In this document: in pieces, positions 49,807 through 58,903 of the stretch
How positions within the stretch are numbered: position 1 is the first letter of the stretch
Layout: every line of letters begins with the position of its first letter
NCBI RefSeq assembly: GCF_036170895.1
Contig: NZ_CP108036.1
Span: forward strand, 6,359,501 to 6,423,500
Origin: Streptomyces erythrochromogenes
GTDB lineage: Bacteria > Actinomycetota > Actinomycetes > Streptomycetales > Streptomycetaceae
Length of the DNA stretch: 64,000 nt
Reading direction: 5' to 3'
The notes under the pieces: generated by a model
Seen by the model: the letters and a program-made list of their open reading frames with translations, nothing else
Told to the model about the DNA's origin: nothing
Database searches by the model: none
Program-made: the position numbers and the translations under genes

Positions 49807-50548
49807 CGGCCCTCTGCGCGGGCAGCAGTTCCCGGGCCGCCGCGACCAGTTCGGCGTTCGACCGCGCCGGGCGCCCGTCCGGCAGGTGCAGCACGTCTCC
49901 TACGCCGGTGCGCGCGGCCGTGCCGCACCGGGCGGCCAGCCGCAGCACCGGCCAGGAGGCCCCGTCCCGCCCGAACAGCAGCACCGCTCGCGGCAGCAGC
50001 CCGCGCAGACCGGCCGGCAGGGTCGGCCCGGTCACCCGTTCGTCCACCGGCCCCGCCGCGATCTCGGCCACCACCCGGACCCCGCCGCGGCCGCCGCCCG
50101 GGCTCCGTACCAGCCAGGACCGCAGCCGCTCCAGCGGCTCCGGCCCGGCCGGGCCGCCCAGCGGAGCCACCGCGTCCACCGGCACTCCCCGCTCCAGCAG
50201 CGCCTCGGCGAGCCCGGCCGCCCCCGGCTCGGCGAAATGCACCACCGCCCGGTCCGGCAGCACCGTCCACGCGCCCACCCGCGCCAGCCGCTGCGCCGGA
50301 TCCGGCTCGGCCCCGATGTCCGCCGGCACCGCCAGCGGTACGCCCACCCCCGCGCCCCGCAGCGCCTCCAGCAGGGGCCCGACCACCCGCGGCGAGAGGC
50401 TCTCCCGCCCGCACGGGGTCCGCGGGTGCACGAGCACCTCACCCGCCCCGGCGGCGACCGCCCGCACCGCGGACTCCGCCAGGTCCCGCGGTGACATGGG
50501 CACGGCAGGCCCGTCGGCGGCGCAGCGCGAACCGTTGACCGACACCAC
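49787..50548 (-). CDS. BKACE-like (DUF849, 3-keto-5-aminohexanoate cleavage) protein
   Basis: A 253-residue TIM-barrel-like protein. VPMSPRDLAESAVRAVAAGAGEVLVHPRTPCGRESL resembles the first metal-binding part of beta-keto acid cleavage enzymes (HPR here for the usual HxH). Later parts (AVVHFAEPGAAGLAEALLER, GVRVVAEIAAG) fit the barrel. It is shorter than typical BKACE (about 270-310), and one metal ligand may be missing, so catalysis is uncertain. GTG 50548 or 50545 follows the upstream gene by about 20 bp. The overlap with soxR is only 20 bp. Confidence 0.6.
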   Translation of the reverse strand: MVSVNGSRCAADGPAVPMSPRDLAESAVRAVAAGAGEVLVHPRTPCGRESLSPRVVGPLLEALRGAGVGVPLAVPADIGAEPDPAQRLARVGAWTVLPDRAVVHFAEPGAAGLAEALLERGVPVDAVAPLGGPAGPEPLERLRSWLVRSPGGGRGGVRVVAEIAAGPVDERVTGPTLPAGLRGLLPRAVLLFGRDGASWPVLRLAARCGTAARTGVGDVLHLPDGRPARSNAELVAAARELLPAQRAVRAASR

Positions 50549-50568
50549 GGCCGGCCCGCCCGCAGCTC

Positions 50569-51150
50569 TCACGCCGCGTCCGTCGAAGGGAAGTCCGCCA
50601 GGGCCGGTCTCGGCACCACGATCCCGCAGCCCGCGCACACCGGCCCGTCCCAGGCCGGCGCCCCCTCCCAGAGGCCCAGCGGAGCCACCTCCGGCCACCG
50701 CAGCTCCGTGTCCCCGCAGACCGGGCACGCCGTCCCCGGCTCCGACTCCAGCGCCCGGACCAGCCGCCGCAGCACCTCGCCCAGCGCCCCCTCGGGCCGC
50801 ACCCCCGGATCCGCGCAGCGCACCACCGCGTCCCCGCTCCCGCCCCAGGCCCACTCCGGCCGGCGCAGCCCGTGGTGCTTCTCCCTCCGGCGCCGTTCCG
50901 CGAACTGGCGCTCGTACTCCAGCCAGACCGTCCGCGCGTCCTCCAGCTCCTCCAGCGCGGCCACCAGCCGCAGCGGGTCCGCCCCCCGGTCCTCGGGGGC
51001 GATCCCGTGCCGGTCGCACAGGTGCCACCAGGTGGCCCGGTGCCCGTAGGGCGCGAACCGCTCCAGGCAGCGGCGCAGCGAGTGGCGCCGCAGGGCCCGG
51101 TCATTGCGCGCGTCGCGCACCTGGTAGGCCAGACTCCGGAATCCCGCCAT
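50569..51150 (-). CDS. Hypothetical protein with C-terminal zinc ribbon
   Basis: A 193-residue Arg-rich protein. The N-terminal half (MAGFRSLAYQVRDARNDRAL, YGHRATWWHLCDRHGI) is helical and unfamiliar. The C-terminal part has CPVCGDTELRWPEV and CAGCGIVVPRP, four cysteines as a zinc ribbon. No other domain is recognised. ATG 51150. It is followed by the BKACE-like gene at 20 bp and they may form an operon. Possibly nucleic acid or protein binding; function not assigned. Confidence 0.65.
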   Translation of the reverse strand: MAGFRSLAYQVRDARNDRALRRHSLRRCLERFAPYGHRATWWHLCDRHGIAPEDRGADPLRLVAALEELEDARTVWLEYERQFAERRRREKHHGLRRPEWAWGGSGDAVVRCADPGVRPEGALGEVLRRLVRALESEPGTACPVCGDTELRWPEVAPLGLWEGAPAWDGPVCAGCGIVVPRPALADFPSTDAA

Positions 51151-51245
51151 CACACCATCACCTCCGCCGATGTGCCCAACATGCCCGGTCGGGTGCGGGC
51201 GCATGCGGGGGCGGACGAGGCGTGCAGGTGGCACATGGCCGGAAC

Positions 51246-52559
51246 TCAGCGCCCCATGCGCCCCGCGGACACCACGACCCGGGCCAGTTCCTCGTGGCAG
51301 ATGTCGCTGTGCGCCCCCGAGGGGGCGCCGCCGCGCCGCACCACGGAGCCCGCGTCCACACTGACGCATCCGGCCGTGGGCACCCCCTCGCGCAGGGCGG
51401 TGTCGAGGCTCAGACGGGGCGCTCCCGGCACCGCCCGGACCCCGTCGTGCCCGATCGCGCCCCACCGCTCGTCGAAGCCGAGCAGACCGGCCGAATCACC
51501 TGCCATCCGGGACGCCAGCGGGTAGAAGACCTTGAGCGCCGAGTCGTGCGGGGAGTGGCAGGCCACCACCGGTCCGTCGACCTTGCGGTGGAGGCCGCGC
51601 AGGGCGCCGCCGCGACCCCTGTCGTGCGGCAGCCGGTCGGCGAACGCGTAGTGGGAGAACGCTCCCTGGAGCAGGGTCACGGACCTGACGTACCGGGCCC
51701 CGTCCGGCACCGCGCGCAGCGAGAAGGACACCACGCGGGCCCCGAAGCTGTGCCCGATCAGATGGAACCGCAGGGCCGGGCGGCCCGCCGCCAGCTCCGC
51801 CAGGACCGGGCCCAGCCCCCGCTCGCCGACCACACCCGCCCTCTTCTTCATCTTGTAGTACGTAGCCTGTCGCAGCAGTTCCTTGGCGCCGCCCCACAGG
51901 CCGCGCAGGCCGCCGCCGACCGTGAGCCCCGGCCCCTCGGTGCCGGCGGCCGCGGCGCCGGCCCTGGCCAGGGCGAGCGAGAGGGCCCGGCAGACCTCCA
52001 GCACGTCCTCCGCGAAGATCGCGGGTACCGCCGGCGCCGCCACCGCGTGCACCGCGTCCAGGCCGGCCAGCTCCCTGACGAGCGCGCCGAACTCGATGAA
52101 CGCGGCCGCCGACTCGGGCTGCTCCGCCAGCAGTTCCGCCAGCCGGTCCAGCTCCGCGCGCCGTCCGGGCCAGAACTCCCCGAGCGCCTGCCGGGTCAGG
52201 GGGTCGAGCGCGCAGCCGCGGCCCGGTTCCGCGAGTGCCCCGGGCGCCTCGAAGTCGGGTATCGGCTCGTCGGAGAACCGCATCGACGGCCACACCACAC
52301 CCACGTACCCCAGCCGCACCCCCGACCCCACCAGTGCGGGGAAGGGCGCGAAGAAGCGGTCGTAGAGCCGGTTCGCCGTGGACCGGTCGCTGTTCCAGCC
52401 GTGCGCGAAGACGAGCACGTCCGTCGCCTCCATCCGGGACACCGCCCCCTGCGAGGCGCGGTCCACGTCCCCTTCGGAGTCGAAGGTCAGCTCCGCGTAC
52501 GGGCCCACCCCGATCCCGCTCCCCGTCGCGAAGCCGAATCCGCCACCGACGTCCGCCAT
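51246..52559 (-). CDS. Serine hydrolase-like alpha/beta protein
   Basis: A 437-residue protein with an alpha/beta hydrolase look: VLVFAHGWNSDRSTANRLYD (oxyanion turn) and LRFHLIGHSFGARVVSFSL (nucleophile elbow GHSFG). Long Ala/Glu helical inserts separate them. A His near ACHSPHDSALKVFYP may complete the triad. It resembles lipase-like proteins of unknown substrate in actinomycetes. ATG 52559 follows GGGGGACG by 4 nt. No signal peptide. It is followed on the same strand by the small zinc-ribbon gene after a 95-bp gap. Confidence 0.72.
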   Translation of the reverse strand: MADVGGGFGFATGSGIGVGPYAELTFDSEGDVDRASQGAVSRMEATDVLVFAHGWNSDRSTANRLYDRFFAPFPALVGSGVRLGYVGVVWPSMRFSDEPIPDFEAPGALAEPGRGCALDPLTRQALGEFWPGRRAELDRLAELLAEQPESAAAFIEFGALVRELAGLDAVHAVAAPAVPAIFAEDVLEVCRALSLALARAGAAAAGTEGPGLTVGGGLRGLWGGAKELLRQATYYKMKKRAGVVGERGLGPVLAELAAGRPALRFHLIGHSFGARVVSFSLRAVPDGARYVRSVTLLQGAFSHYAFADRLPHDRGRGGALRGLHRKVDGPVVACHSPHDSALKVFYPLASRMAGDSAGLLGFDERWGAIGHDGVRAVPGAPRLSLDTALREGVPTAGCVSVDAGSVVRRGGAPSGAHSDICHEELARVVVSAGRMGR

Positions 52560-52642
52560 GACGTCCCCCTTCACGCCGTGCCTCCGGTGCAGTCAGCATC
52601 CTGCTGCGGCGCCCGCCCGACCAGCCCCCCGGCGCGGCCGGC

Positions 52643-53926
52643 TCAGGAGTAGAGCAGGTACTGCGCGCGCACCGCATCGAAGCGGGCCAGCCCCGCCGCC
52701 CAGTCGCCCGCGACCTCCTCCACCCCGGCGCCCGCGTCCACCAGCGTGCGCACCCGGTCCGAGCCGGTCAGCCGGTCGATCCAGTGGTCCGCGCGCCAGC
52801 CGAAGCCGCTCCACACCCGTCGGGCGGTGACCAGCAGCCCGATGCCGGCCCGTACCGGGTCAAAGGCCTCCCGGTCGTGCACGATCAGCCGCACCCCGCC
52901 GCACACCTTCCCCACGTGCTTGGAGAAGGTCGGCGTGAAGTACGCCTCCCGGAACCACACCCCGGGCAGCCCCAGCCCGTTCGCCGCCTCCGCCCACCGC
53001 CGGTCGATCCCCTCGGCCCCCAGCACCTCGAAGGGCGTGGTCGTCCCGCGCCCCTCGGAGAGGTTCGTCCCCTCGAACAGGCAGGTCCCGGCGTACGCGA
53101 GGGCCGTGTCCGGCGTCGGCATGTTCGGGCTCGGCGGCACCCAGGGCAGCCCGGTCTCCCCGAAGAAGGCCCCGCGGCGCCACCCGGACATGGACACCGT
53201 GGTCAGCCTCACCGGACCGGCGGCCAGGAACTCGCCGTTGAACAGCCGGGCCAGCTCGGCCGCCGTCATCCCGTGCGCGAGCGCGATCGGCTCCCGGCCC
53301 ACGAAGCTGGCGTACGGCCGCTCCAGCACCGGGCCCGCCGCCCGCCGGCCGCCCACCGGGTTCGGCCGGTCCAGCACCACCACCGCCTTGCCGGCGAGGG
53401 CGGCCGCGCGCATGCAGTCGTAGAGGGTCCAGATGTAGGTGTAGAAGCGGGCCCCGACGTCCTGGATGTCGAAGACGACGGTGTCGATCCCGGCCGCCGT
53501 GAACACGTCGGCGAGCCGCTGCCCGCTCTTGTCGTACGTGTCGTACACGGGCAGCCCGGTCGCCGGGTCCCGCGAGGCCCCCTCGGAGTCTCCGGCCTGC
53601 GCCGTACCGCGGAACCCGTGCTCGGGCCCGAACACCGCGACGAGGTCGACCCGTTCGTCCGCGTGGAGCACGTCCACCAGGTGCCGGGCATCGGCGGTGA
53701 TCCCCGTGGGGTTGGTGACCACCCCGACCTTCTGTCCGGCCAGGACGGCGTACCCGTCCGCCGCGAGCCGCTCGAAGCCGGTACGCACCCGGCCCGCCGC
53801 CCGCGGCGCGCCGGTCCCGGCAGCCGGGGCAGCCCCGGCGGTACCCGCCGCACCCAGGGCGCCCACCGCACCCGCCGATCCCACGGCCCCCGCCAGCCCC
53901 AGCACCCCGCGTCGCGACAGCGTCAT
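52643..53926 (-). CDS. Secreted DUF1343 protein (NamZ-like exo-beta-N-acetylmuramidase)
   Basis: A 427-residue exported protein with a Tat-like signal (SRRGVLGLAGAVGS). KVGVVTNPTGITADARH, FGPEHGFRGTAQAGD, TVVFDIQDVGARFYTYIWTL and VLDRPNPVGG are DUF1343 landmarks; these enzymes remove terminal MurNAc from peptidoglycan fragments, with the GPEHG and DxQDxGxR acidic residues at the site. The C-terminal domain GFGWRADHWIDRLTG is present. Full length. It likely serves cell-wall recycling outside the membrane. Divergent from the SDR gene, sharing the interval that has the ATACCGAC operator. Confidence 0.9.
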   Translation of the reverse strand: MTLSRRGVLGLAGAVGSAGAVGALGAAGTAGAAPAAGTGAPRAAGRVRTGFERLAADGYAVLAGQKVGVVTNPTGITADARHLVDVLHADERVDLVAVFGPEHGFRGTAQAGDSEGASRDPATGLPVYDTYDKSGQRLADVFTAAGIDTVVFDIQDVGARFYTYIWTLYDCMRAAALAGKAVVVLDRPNPVGGRRAAGPVLERPYASFVGREPIALAHGMTAAELARLFNGEFLAAGPVRLTTVSMSGWRRGAFFGETGLPWVPPSPNMPTPDTALAYAGTCLFEGTNLSEGRGTTTPFEVLGAEGIDRRWAEAANGLGLPGVWFREAYFTPTFSKHVGKVCGGVRLIVHDREAFDPVRAGIGLLVTARRVWSGFGWRADHWIDRLTGSDRVRTLVDAGAGVEEVAGDWAAGLARFDAVRAQYLLYS

Positions 53927-53963
53927 CCCGACACGCTAAGAGACGAGCCCCTTCCGCCCCGAC

Positions 53964-53981
53964 ATACCGACTGGTTAGTCT
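53964..53981 (+). promoter_or_regulatory. ATACCGACYGGT-type operator before the SDR operon
   Basis: ATACCGACTGGTTAGTCT, 40 bp before the SDR start; the first 12 bases match the site at 60042-60025 exactly, the right half less well. The TetR protein encoded by the third gene of the operon (56662) is the probable binder. Confidence 0.65.
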
Positions 53982-54020
53982 GCCCGCATCCGCAACCCGC
54001 CGTACGAGAGGTGTGATCCC

Positions 54021-54785
54021 GTGAGCGCGTACCAGGACCAGCGAGTCGTCGTCACCGGCGCGGGCGGCGGCATCGGCGCCGCGCTCGCCCACCGCTTCGC
54101 GGCCGAGGGCGCCACGGTGGTCGTCAACGACCTCGACCCCGCCAGGGCCGCCGCGGTCGCGGGCGCCATCGGCGCCCGGGCGATCCCGGTGCCGGGCGAC
54201 GCCTCGCAGATCGTGGCCGAGGCCCGCGAGGCCCTCGGCGGGACGGTCGACGTCTACTGCGCCAACGCCGGACTCGCCTCGGGCGGTGACGCCGGCGCCG
54301 ACGAGGCCGTCTGGGAAGCCGCCTGGAACGTCAACGTCATGGCCCACGTCCGCGCCGCACGGCTGCTGCTGCCCGACTGGCTGGAGCGGGGGAGCGGCCG
54401 CTTCGTCTCCACCGTCTCGGCCGCGGGACTGCTCAGCATGATCGGGGCCGCCCCGTACAGTGTCACCAAGCACGGTGCGCTCGCCTTCGCGGAATGGCTC
54501 TCGCTGACCTACCGGCACCGCGGTGTCCAGGTCCACGCCGTCTGCCCGCAAGGGGTGCGCACCGACATGCTGACCGCCGCGGGCTCGGCGGGCGAACTCG
54601 TCCTCGCACCGACCGCGATCGAGCCGGAAGCGGTCGCGGACGCGCTGTTCGACGGCATGGAGAAGGGCCGCTTCTTGATCCTCCCGCACCCCGAGGTCGC
54701 CGACTACTACGCGGTCCGCGCCACCGACCCGGACCGCTGGCTGAGCGGCATGAACCATCTCCAGCAGACATGGGAGACCCGGTGA
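54021..54785 (+). CDS. Short-chain dehydrogenase/reductase
   Basis: A 254-residue classical SDR: VVVTGAGGGIGAALAHRF (cofactor loop), CANAGLASGG, STVSAAGLLSMIGAAPYSVTKHG with Ser/Tyr/Lys. ND-like residue VVNDLDPARA after the second strand favours NAD. It probably oxidises a hydroxyacyl or ring alcohol in the neighbouring acyl-CoA pathway. GTG 54021; GTGA overlap with the AMP-ligase shows coupling. The operator 40 bp upstream links it to the TetR gene. Confidence 0.92.
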   Translation: MSAYQDQRVVVTGAGGGIGAALAHRFAAEGATVVVNDLDPARAAAVAGAIGARAIPVPGDASQIVAEAREALGGTVDVYCANAGLASGGDAGADEAVWEAAWNVNVMAHVRAARLLLPDWLERGSGRFVSTVSAAGLLSMIGAAPYSVTKHGALAFAEWLSLTYRHRGVQVHAVCPQGVRTDMLTAAGSAGELVLAPTAIEPEAVADALFDGMEKGRFLILPHPEVADYYAVRATDPDRWLSGMNHLQQTWETR

Positions 54786-56593
54786 CCCCCGCCTCCGGAT
54801 CCGCCTCCGCCCCTACCTCCGCCTCGACCTCCGGCTATGCCGCCCGGCCGTGGCGCGGACTGCTCTCCCCGGTCCAGCTGGCGCCCGTCGCGCCGCCGCC
54901 CACCGTCCTGCACGCCTTCCGCGAGGCAGTCGCCCGCGCCCCCGAACGCACCGCGCTCGCCTACTTCGACGGCCGGATCGGCTATGCCGAGGCCGACGCG
55001 CTCTCCGACTCCGTCGCCGGCCACCTCGCGGCGCGGGGCGTCCGCCGCGGCGACCGGGTCGCGGTCATGCTCCAGAACACCCCGCACTTCGTGCTCGCCG
55101 TCCTCGGCGCCTGGAAGGCCGGGGCCGTCGTCGTTCCCCTCAACCCCATGTACAAGTCCGGCGAGGTCGGCCACGTCCTGCGCGACTCGGGGGCCGCCGC
55201 GCTCGTGTGCGACGGCCGCGCCTGGACGGCGTACCTGCGTCAGGCGGTGCGGGGCAGCACCGTGCGGACCGTGCTGACCGCATCGGACCGGGACTTCCAG
55301 ACCCGCAACGACCCGCGCGTCTTCGGCGCGGCACCGGCACCGGACCCGGACCCGGCCACGGCCCCCGACCGTCCGCTCGTGCCCGCGCAGGCGGTCGCGC
55401 CGGAAGCGGTGCCCGGCCGGGAGCAGCCGGCCGACTCGGACCCCGCCGATGCCGTCACCGCGGACCTGTTCACCGCCGACCTGTCCACCGTGGCCCGCGG
55501 CGGGCGGCCCGCCCCGCAGGGCCCGGACCTCACCGCCGCCGACACCGCCCTCATCAGCTACACCTCCGGCACCAGCGGCACTCCCAAGGGCGCGATGAAC
55601 CCGCACGGCGCGCTCACCTACAACGCCGTACGGCAGGTCACCTCCCACCCCATCGCCGAGGGCGCCGGCTACTTCGCCCTCGCACCCCTCTTCCACATCA
55701 CCGGCATGGTCTGCGAACTCGCCGCCTGCTTCGTCAACGCCGGCACCCTCGTCCTCGCCCACCGCTTCGACGCCGGCGCCGTGCTCGACGCCTTCCTGGA
55801 ACACCGCCCCGCCTACACCGTCGGCCCGGCCACCGCCTTCATGGCCCTCGCCGCGCACCCCGCCGCCACCCCGGACCACTTCGCCTCCTTCCAGGTGCTC
55901 TCCTCCGGCGGCGCCCCGCTCCCGCCCGCCCTCGTCGACCGCCTGCGCGCGGCCTTCGGCTTCTACCTCCGCAACGGCTACGGCCTCACCGAGTGCACCG
56001 CCCCCTGCGCCAGCGTGCCCGTACACCTCGAAGCCCCCGTCGACCCCGCCTCCGGCACCCTCTCCGTCGGCCTGCCCGGCGCCGACACCCTCGTCCGCAT
56101 CCTCGACGAGGAGGGGGCCGAGCTGCCCATCGGCGAGACCGGCGAGATCGCGGTGCGCGGCCCCCAGGTCGTGCCCGGCTATTGGGGCCTGCCCGCCGAG
56201 ACCGCCGAGGCCTTCCCGGACGGCGAACTGCGCACCGGGGACGTCGGCTTCATGGACCCGGACGGCTGGCTCTACGTCGTCGACCGCAAGAAGGACATGA
56301 TCAACGCGTCCGGCTTCAAGGTCTGGCCGCGCGAGGTCGAGGACGTGCTCTACACCCACCCCGCCGTCCGCGAGGCCGCCGTGGTCGGCGTCCCCGACCC
56401 GTACCGCGGGGAGAGCGTCAAGGCGTACGTGAGCCTGCGCCCCGGCACCTCGGCCGGGCCGGAGGAGCTCTCCGCCTACTGCGCCGAGCGCATAGCCGCG
56501 TACAAGTACCCGCGCCAGGTCGAGATCCTGCCTGTCCTTCCGAAGACGACCAGTGGCAAGATCCTGCGACGGGAACTGCGCGATCGCGGCTGA
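54782..56593 (+). CDS. Acyl-CoA synthetase (AMP-forming, class I adenylating)
   Basis: A 603-residue adenylate-forming ligase. P-loop-like YTSGTSGTPKGAMNPHG, A5-type NGYGLTECTAP, and hinge/C-terminal KKDMINASGFKVWPREVE with the final KTTSGKILRREL Lys are all present. It activates a carboxylic acid as its CoA ester. A Pro/Ala/Asp-rich insert (about residues 185-255) is unusual and probably a loop. GTG 54782 overlaps the SDR stop. Part of the SDR-ligase-TetR operon. Substrate unknown. Confidence 0.93.
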   Translation: MTPASGSASAPTSASTSGYAARPWRGLLSPVQLAPVAPPPTVLHAFREAVARAPERTALAYFDGRIGYAEADALSDSVAGHLAARGVRRGDRVAVMLQNTPHFVLAVLGAWKAGAVVVPLNPMYKSGEVGHVLRDSGAAALVCDGRAWTAYLRQAVRGSTVRTVLTASDRDFQTRNDPRVFGAAPAPDPDPATAPDRPLVPAQAVAPEAVPGREQPADSDPADAVTADLFTADLSTVARGGRPAPQGPDLTAADTALISYTSGTSGTPKGAMNPHGALTYNAVRQVTSHPIAEGAGYFALAPLFHITGMVCELAACFVNAGTLVLAHRFDAGAVLDAFLEHRPAYTVGPATAFMALAAHPAATPDHFASFQVLSSGGAPLPPALVDRLRAAFGFYLRNGYGLTECTAPCASVPVHLEAPVDPASGTLSVGLPGADTLVRILDEEGAELPIGETGEIAVRGPQVVPGYWGLPAETAEAFPDGELRTGDVGFMDPDGWLYVVDRKKDMINASGFKVWPREVEDVLYTHPAVREAAVVGVPDPYRGESVKAYVSLRPGTSAGPEELSAYCAERIAAYKYPRQVEILPVLPKTTSGKILRRELRDRG

Positions 56594-56615
56594 AAACAGT
56601 CGGACGGTCGTACAG

Positions 56616-56632
56616 CTGGTCGCACCGACCAG
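56616..56632. promoter_or_regulatory. Inverted repeat before the operon TetR gene
   Basis: CTGGTCG-CAC-CGACCAG is a perfect 7-bp inverted repeat 30 bp before the TetR ATG. Its halves share CGACYGG with the ATACCGACYGGT sites but in opposite arrangement. It may be a secondary autoregulatory site. Confidence 0.4.
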
Positions 56633-56661
56633 GCAGGAACGAGAAAGGGAGGGTCGGCACC

Positions 56662-57267
56662 ATGGCGGCCAGGACCACGGAACCCGCAGGCACGCACGAG
56701 GCCCCGGTACCGCAGCGGCTGCTGGCCGTCGCCACCCGGCTGTTCGCCGAGCGCGGCTACGACCGCACGTCCGTCCAGGAGATCGTCGAGGCGGCCGGGG
56801 TCACCAAGGGCGCGCTCTACCACTACTTCGGGTCCAAGGACGACCTGCTGCACGAGGTGTACGCGCGCATGCTGCGCCTCCAGCAACAGCGCCTCGACGC
56901 GGTGGCCGCCTCCGACGCCCCCGTCGAGGAACGCCTGCGGGCCGCTGCCGCCGACGTGGTCGTCACCACCATCGAGAACCTCGACGACGCCATGATCTTC
57001 TTCCGGTCGATGCACCAGCTCAGCCCGGAGAAGTTCAAGCAGGTACGGGCGGAGCGCCGGCGCTACCACGAGCGTTTCCGGGCGCTGATCGAGGAGGGTC
57101 AGCGGACCGGCGTGTTCTCCACCGCCACCCCCGCCGACCTTGTGGTGGACTACCACTTCGGGTCCGTGCACCACCTGTCGACCTGGTACCGGGCAGACGG
57201 CCCGCTCACACCGCAGCAGGTCGCCGACCACCTCGCGGACCTCCTGCTGAGGGCGCTGCGGCCCTGA
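56662..57267 (+). CDS. TetR-family regulator of the acyl-CoA genes
   Basis: A 201-residue TetR repressor. HTH: TSVQEIVEAAGVTKGALYHYFGSKDDLLHEV, ending in the classical LYHYFGSKDDLL. The TetR_C part is VEERLRAAAADVVVTTIENL and following. ATG 56662 with GGGAGGG ahead. It is the third gene after SDR and the acyl-CoA synthetase. The ATACCGACYGGT sites before this operon, before the phosphotransferase/acyl-CoA dehydrogenase operon and before the Mo oxidoreductase are its candidate targets. Confidence 0.9.
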   Translation: MAARTTEPAGTHEAPVPQRLLAVATRLFAERGYDRTSVQEIVEAAGVTKGALYHYFGSKDDLLHEVYARMLRLQQQRLDAVAASDAPVEERLRAAAADVVVTTIENLDDAMIFFRSMHQLSPEKFKQVRAERRRYHERFRALIEEGQRTGVFSTATPADLVVDYHFGSVHHLSTWYRADGPLTPQQVADHLADLLLRALRP

Positions 57268-57628
57268 TCCCCGAGGCGTCCAGCACGGGGTGGTCGGTGT
57301 AGCCCTCCGCGCCCTGGACGTACATCAGGAACTCCGGCCGGACCTCGTTGAGCGGCGCGCCCGTGCGCAGCCGTTCCACGAGGTCGGGGTTGGCGGGGAA
57401 GCCCGGGCCCAGCGCGATCAGGTCGGCGCCCGCGGCCGGCAGCCGCTCGCCGCTGCGCATGCCGCCGTCGGCCGCCACCTCCTCGCGGGTCAGTGCCGGG
57501 TCGGCGATCAGCGTCCCGGGCCAGGCCCTGCGGATCCCGGAGTAGAGGGGCAGGTCCGGGTCGGCGTACACCTGGGTCAGGTGGACCGGCCCGAGGCGCG
57601 CCGGCGCCTGTGCGGCGACGGGCCGCAC
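57206..57628 (-). pseudogene. Remnant of an old yellow enzyme-type flavin oxidoreductase
   Basis: The frame (about 140 codons) encodes only the C-terminal third of an OYE-like barrel: IRRAWPGTLIADPALTREE, ADGGMRSGERLPAAGADLIA, LGPGFPANPDLVERLRTGAP and EGYTDHP. No N-terminal FMN/substrate part exists, because the acyl-CoA dehydrogenase ends at 57661. Its 3' end extends into the TetR gene. LGPGFPANPDL instead of the usual LGRxFxANPDL loses the phosphate-binding Arg. A decayed fragment; not functional. Confidence 0.75.
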
Positions 57629-57660
57629 AGGCGCTCCTTGAACGCCCGCGCCCGCCCCGG

Positions 57661-58893
57661 CTACATGTAGCGCTTCAGCTCACGACGGGCCAGGGAGCGC
57701 TGGTGCACCTCGTCCGGACCGTCGGCCAGCCGCAGGGTCCGGGCCGCCGCCCACAGCTCGGCCAGCGGGAAGTCCTGGCTCACCCCGCCCGCGCCGTGCA
57801 GCTGCACCGCGTCGTCCAGGATCTGCACCACCGCCCGCGGGGTCGCGATCTTGATGGCCTGGATCTCGGTGTGCGCGCCCCGGTTCCCGACCGTGTCCAT
57901 CAGCCAGGCCGTCTTGAGCACCAGCAGCCGCAACTGCTCCACCGTGACCCGGGCGTCGGCGATCCAGTTCTGTACGACGCCCTGCGCGGCCAGCGGCTTG
58001 CCGAAGGCCGTACGCTCCACCGCGCGCCGGCACATCAGCTCGATGGCCCGCTCCGCCATGCCGATGAGCCGCATGCAGTGGTGGATGCGGCCCGGGCCGA
58101 GCCGCGCCTGGGCGATGGCGAAGCCGCCGCCCTCCTCGCCGATCAGGTTCGCCGCCGGGACCCGCACCCCGTCGAAGACCACCTCGGCGTGGCCGCCGTG
58201 GTCGTGGTCCTCGTACCCGTACACCGTCATGGCCCGCCGCACCTCGACCCCCGGGGTGTCCCGCGGGACCAGGACCATCGACTGCTGACGGCGCGGATCG
58301 GCGCCCTCCGGGTCGGTCTTGCCCATCACGATGAAGACCTTGCAGTCCGGGTTCATGGCACCGGAGATGAACCACTTGCGGCCCGTGACCACGTACTCGT
58401 CACCCGCCCGCTCGATCCGGGTCTCGATGTTCGTCGCGTCCGAGGAGGCCACCTCGGGCTCCGTCATCGCGAACGCGGAGCGGATCTCGCCGTTCAGCAG
58501 CGGCTCCAGCCACTGCTTCTTCTGCTCCTCGCTCCCGAACTGGGCCAGCAGCTCCATGTTCCCGGTGTCCGGGGCCGCGCAGTTGGTCGCCGTGGGCGCC
58601 AGGTGCGGGCTGCGGCCGGTGATCTCGGCGAGCGGCGCGTACTGGAGGTTGGTCAGCCCCGCGCCGTACTCCGGGTCGGGCAGGCTGTGCTGGTCTACGA
58701 AGAAGAGGTTCCACAGACCCTGGCGGCGTGCCTCGGCCTTCAGTTCACCGAAGACGGCCGGGGTGTCCCAGGGCGAGGCCAGCCGTGCGCGCTGCTCGGC
58801 GGCGACGGGCTCCGCCGGGTAGACGTACTCCTCCATGAACGCGAGCAGCCGTTCGCGGAGTTCCTCGGTCCGGGCGTCGAATGCGAAGTCCAT
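57661..58893 (-). CDS. Acyl-CoA dehydrogenase (FadE-like)
   Basis: A 410-residue acyl-CoA dehydrogenase. AFAMTEPEVASSDATNIETR and GRKWFISGAMNPDCKVFIVMG form the FAD pocket; QILDDAVQLHGAGGVSQDFPLAELWAAARTLRLADGPDEVH is the C-terminal part. This VxSSDATN-type group works with the phosphotransferase encoded before it, as in ACAD10/11-like pairs. ATG 58893; 10-bp gap from the phosphotransferase, so it is an operon. Controlled by the ATACCGACYGGT site at 60025. Next to it is an OYE fragment. Confidence 0.94.
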   Translation of the reverse strand: MDFAFDARTEELRERLLAFMEEYVYPAEPVAAEQRARLASPWDTPAVFGELKAEARRQGLWNLFFVDQHSLPDPEYGAGLTNLQYAPLAEITGRSPHLAPTATNCAAPDTGNMELLAQFGSEEQKKQWLEPLLNGEIRSAFAMTEPEVASSDATNIETRIERAGDEYVVTGRKWFISGAMNPDCKVFIVMGKTDPEGADPRRQQSMVLVPRDTPGVEVRRAMTVYGYEDHDHGGHAEVVFDGVRVPAANLIGEEGGGFAIAQARLGPGRIHHCMRLIGMAERAIELMCRRAVERTAFGKPLAAQGVVQNWIADARVTVEQLRLLVLKTAWLMDTVGNRGAHTEIQAIKIATPRAVVQILDDAVQLHGAGGVSQDFPLAELWAAARTLRLADGPDEVHQRSLARRELKRYM

Positions 58894-58903
58894 GCTGGGT
58901 GCC

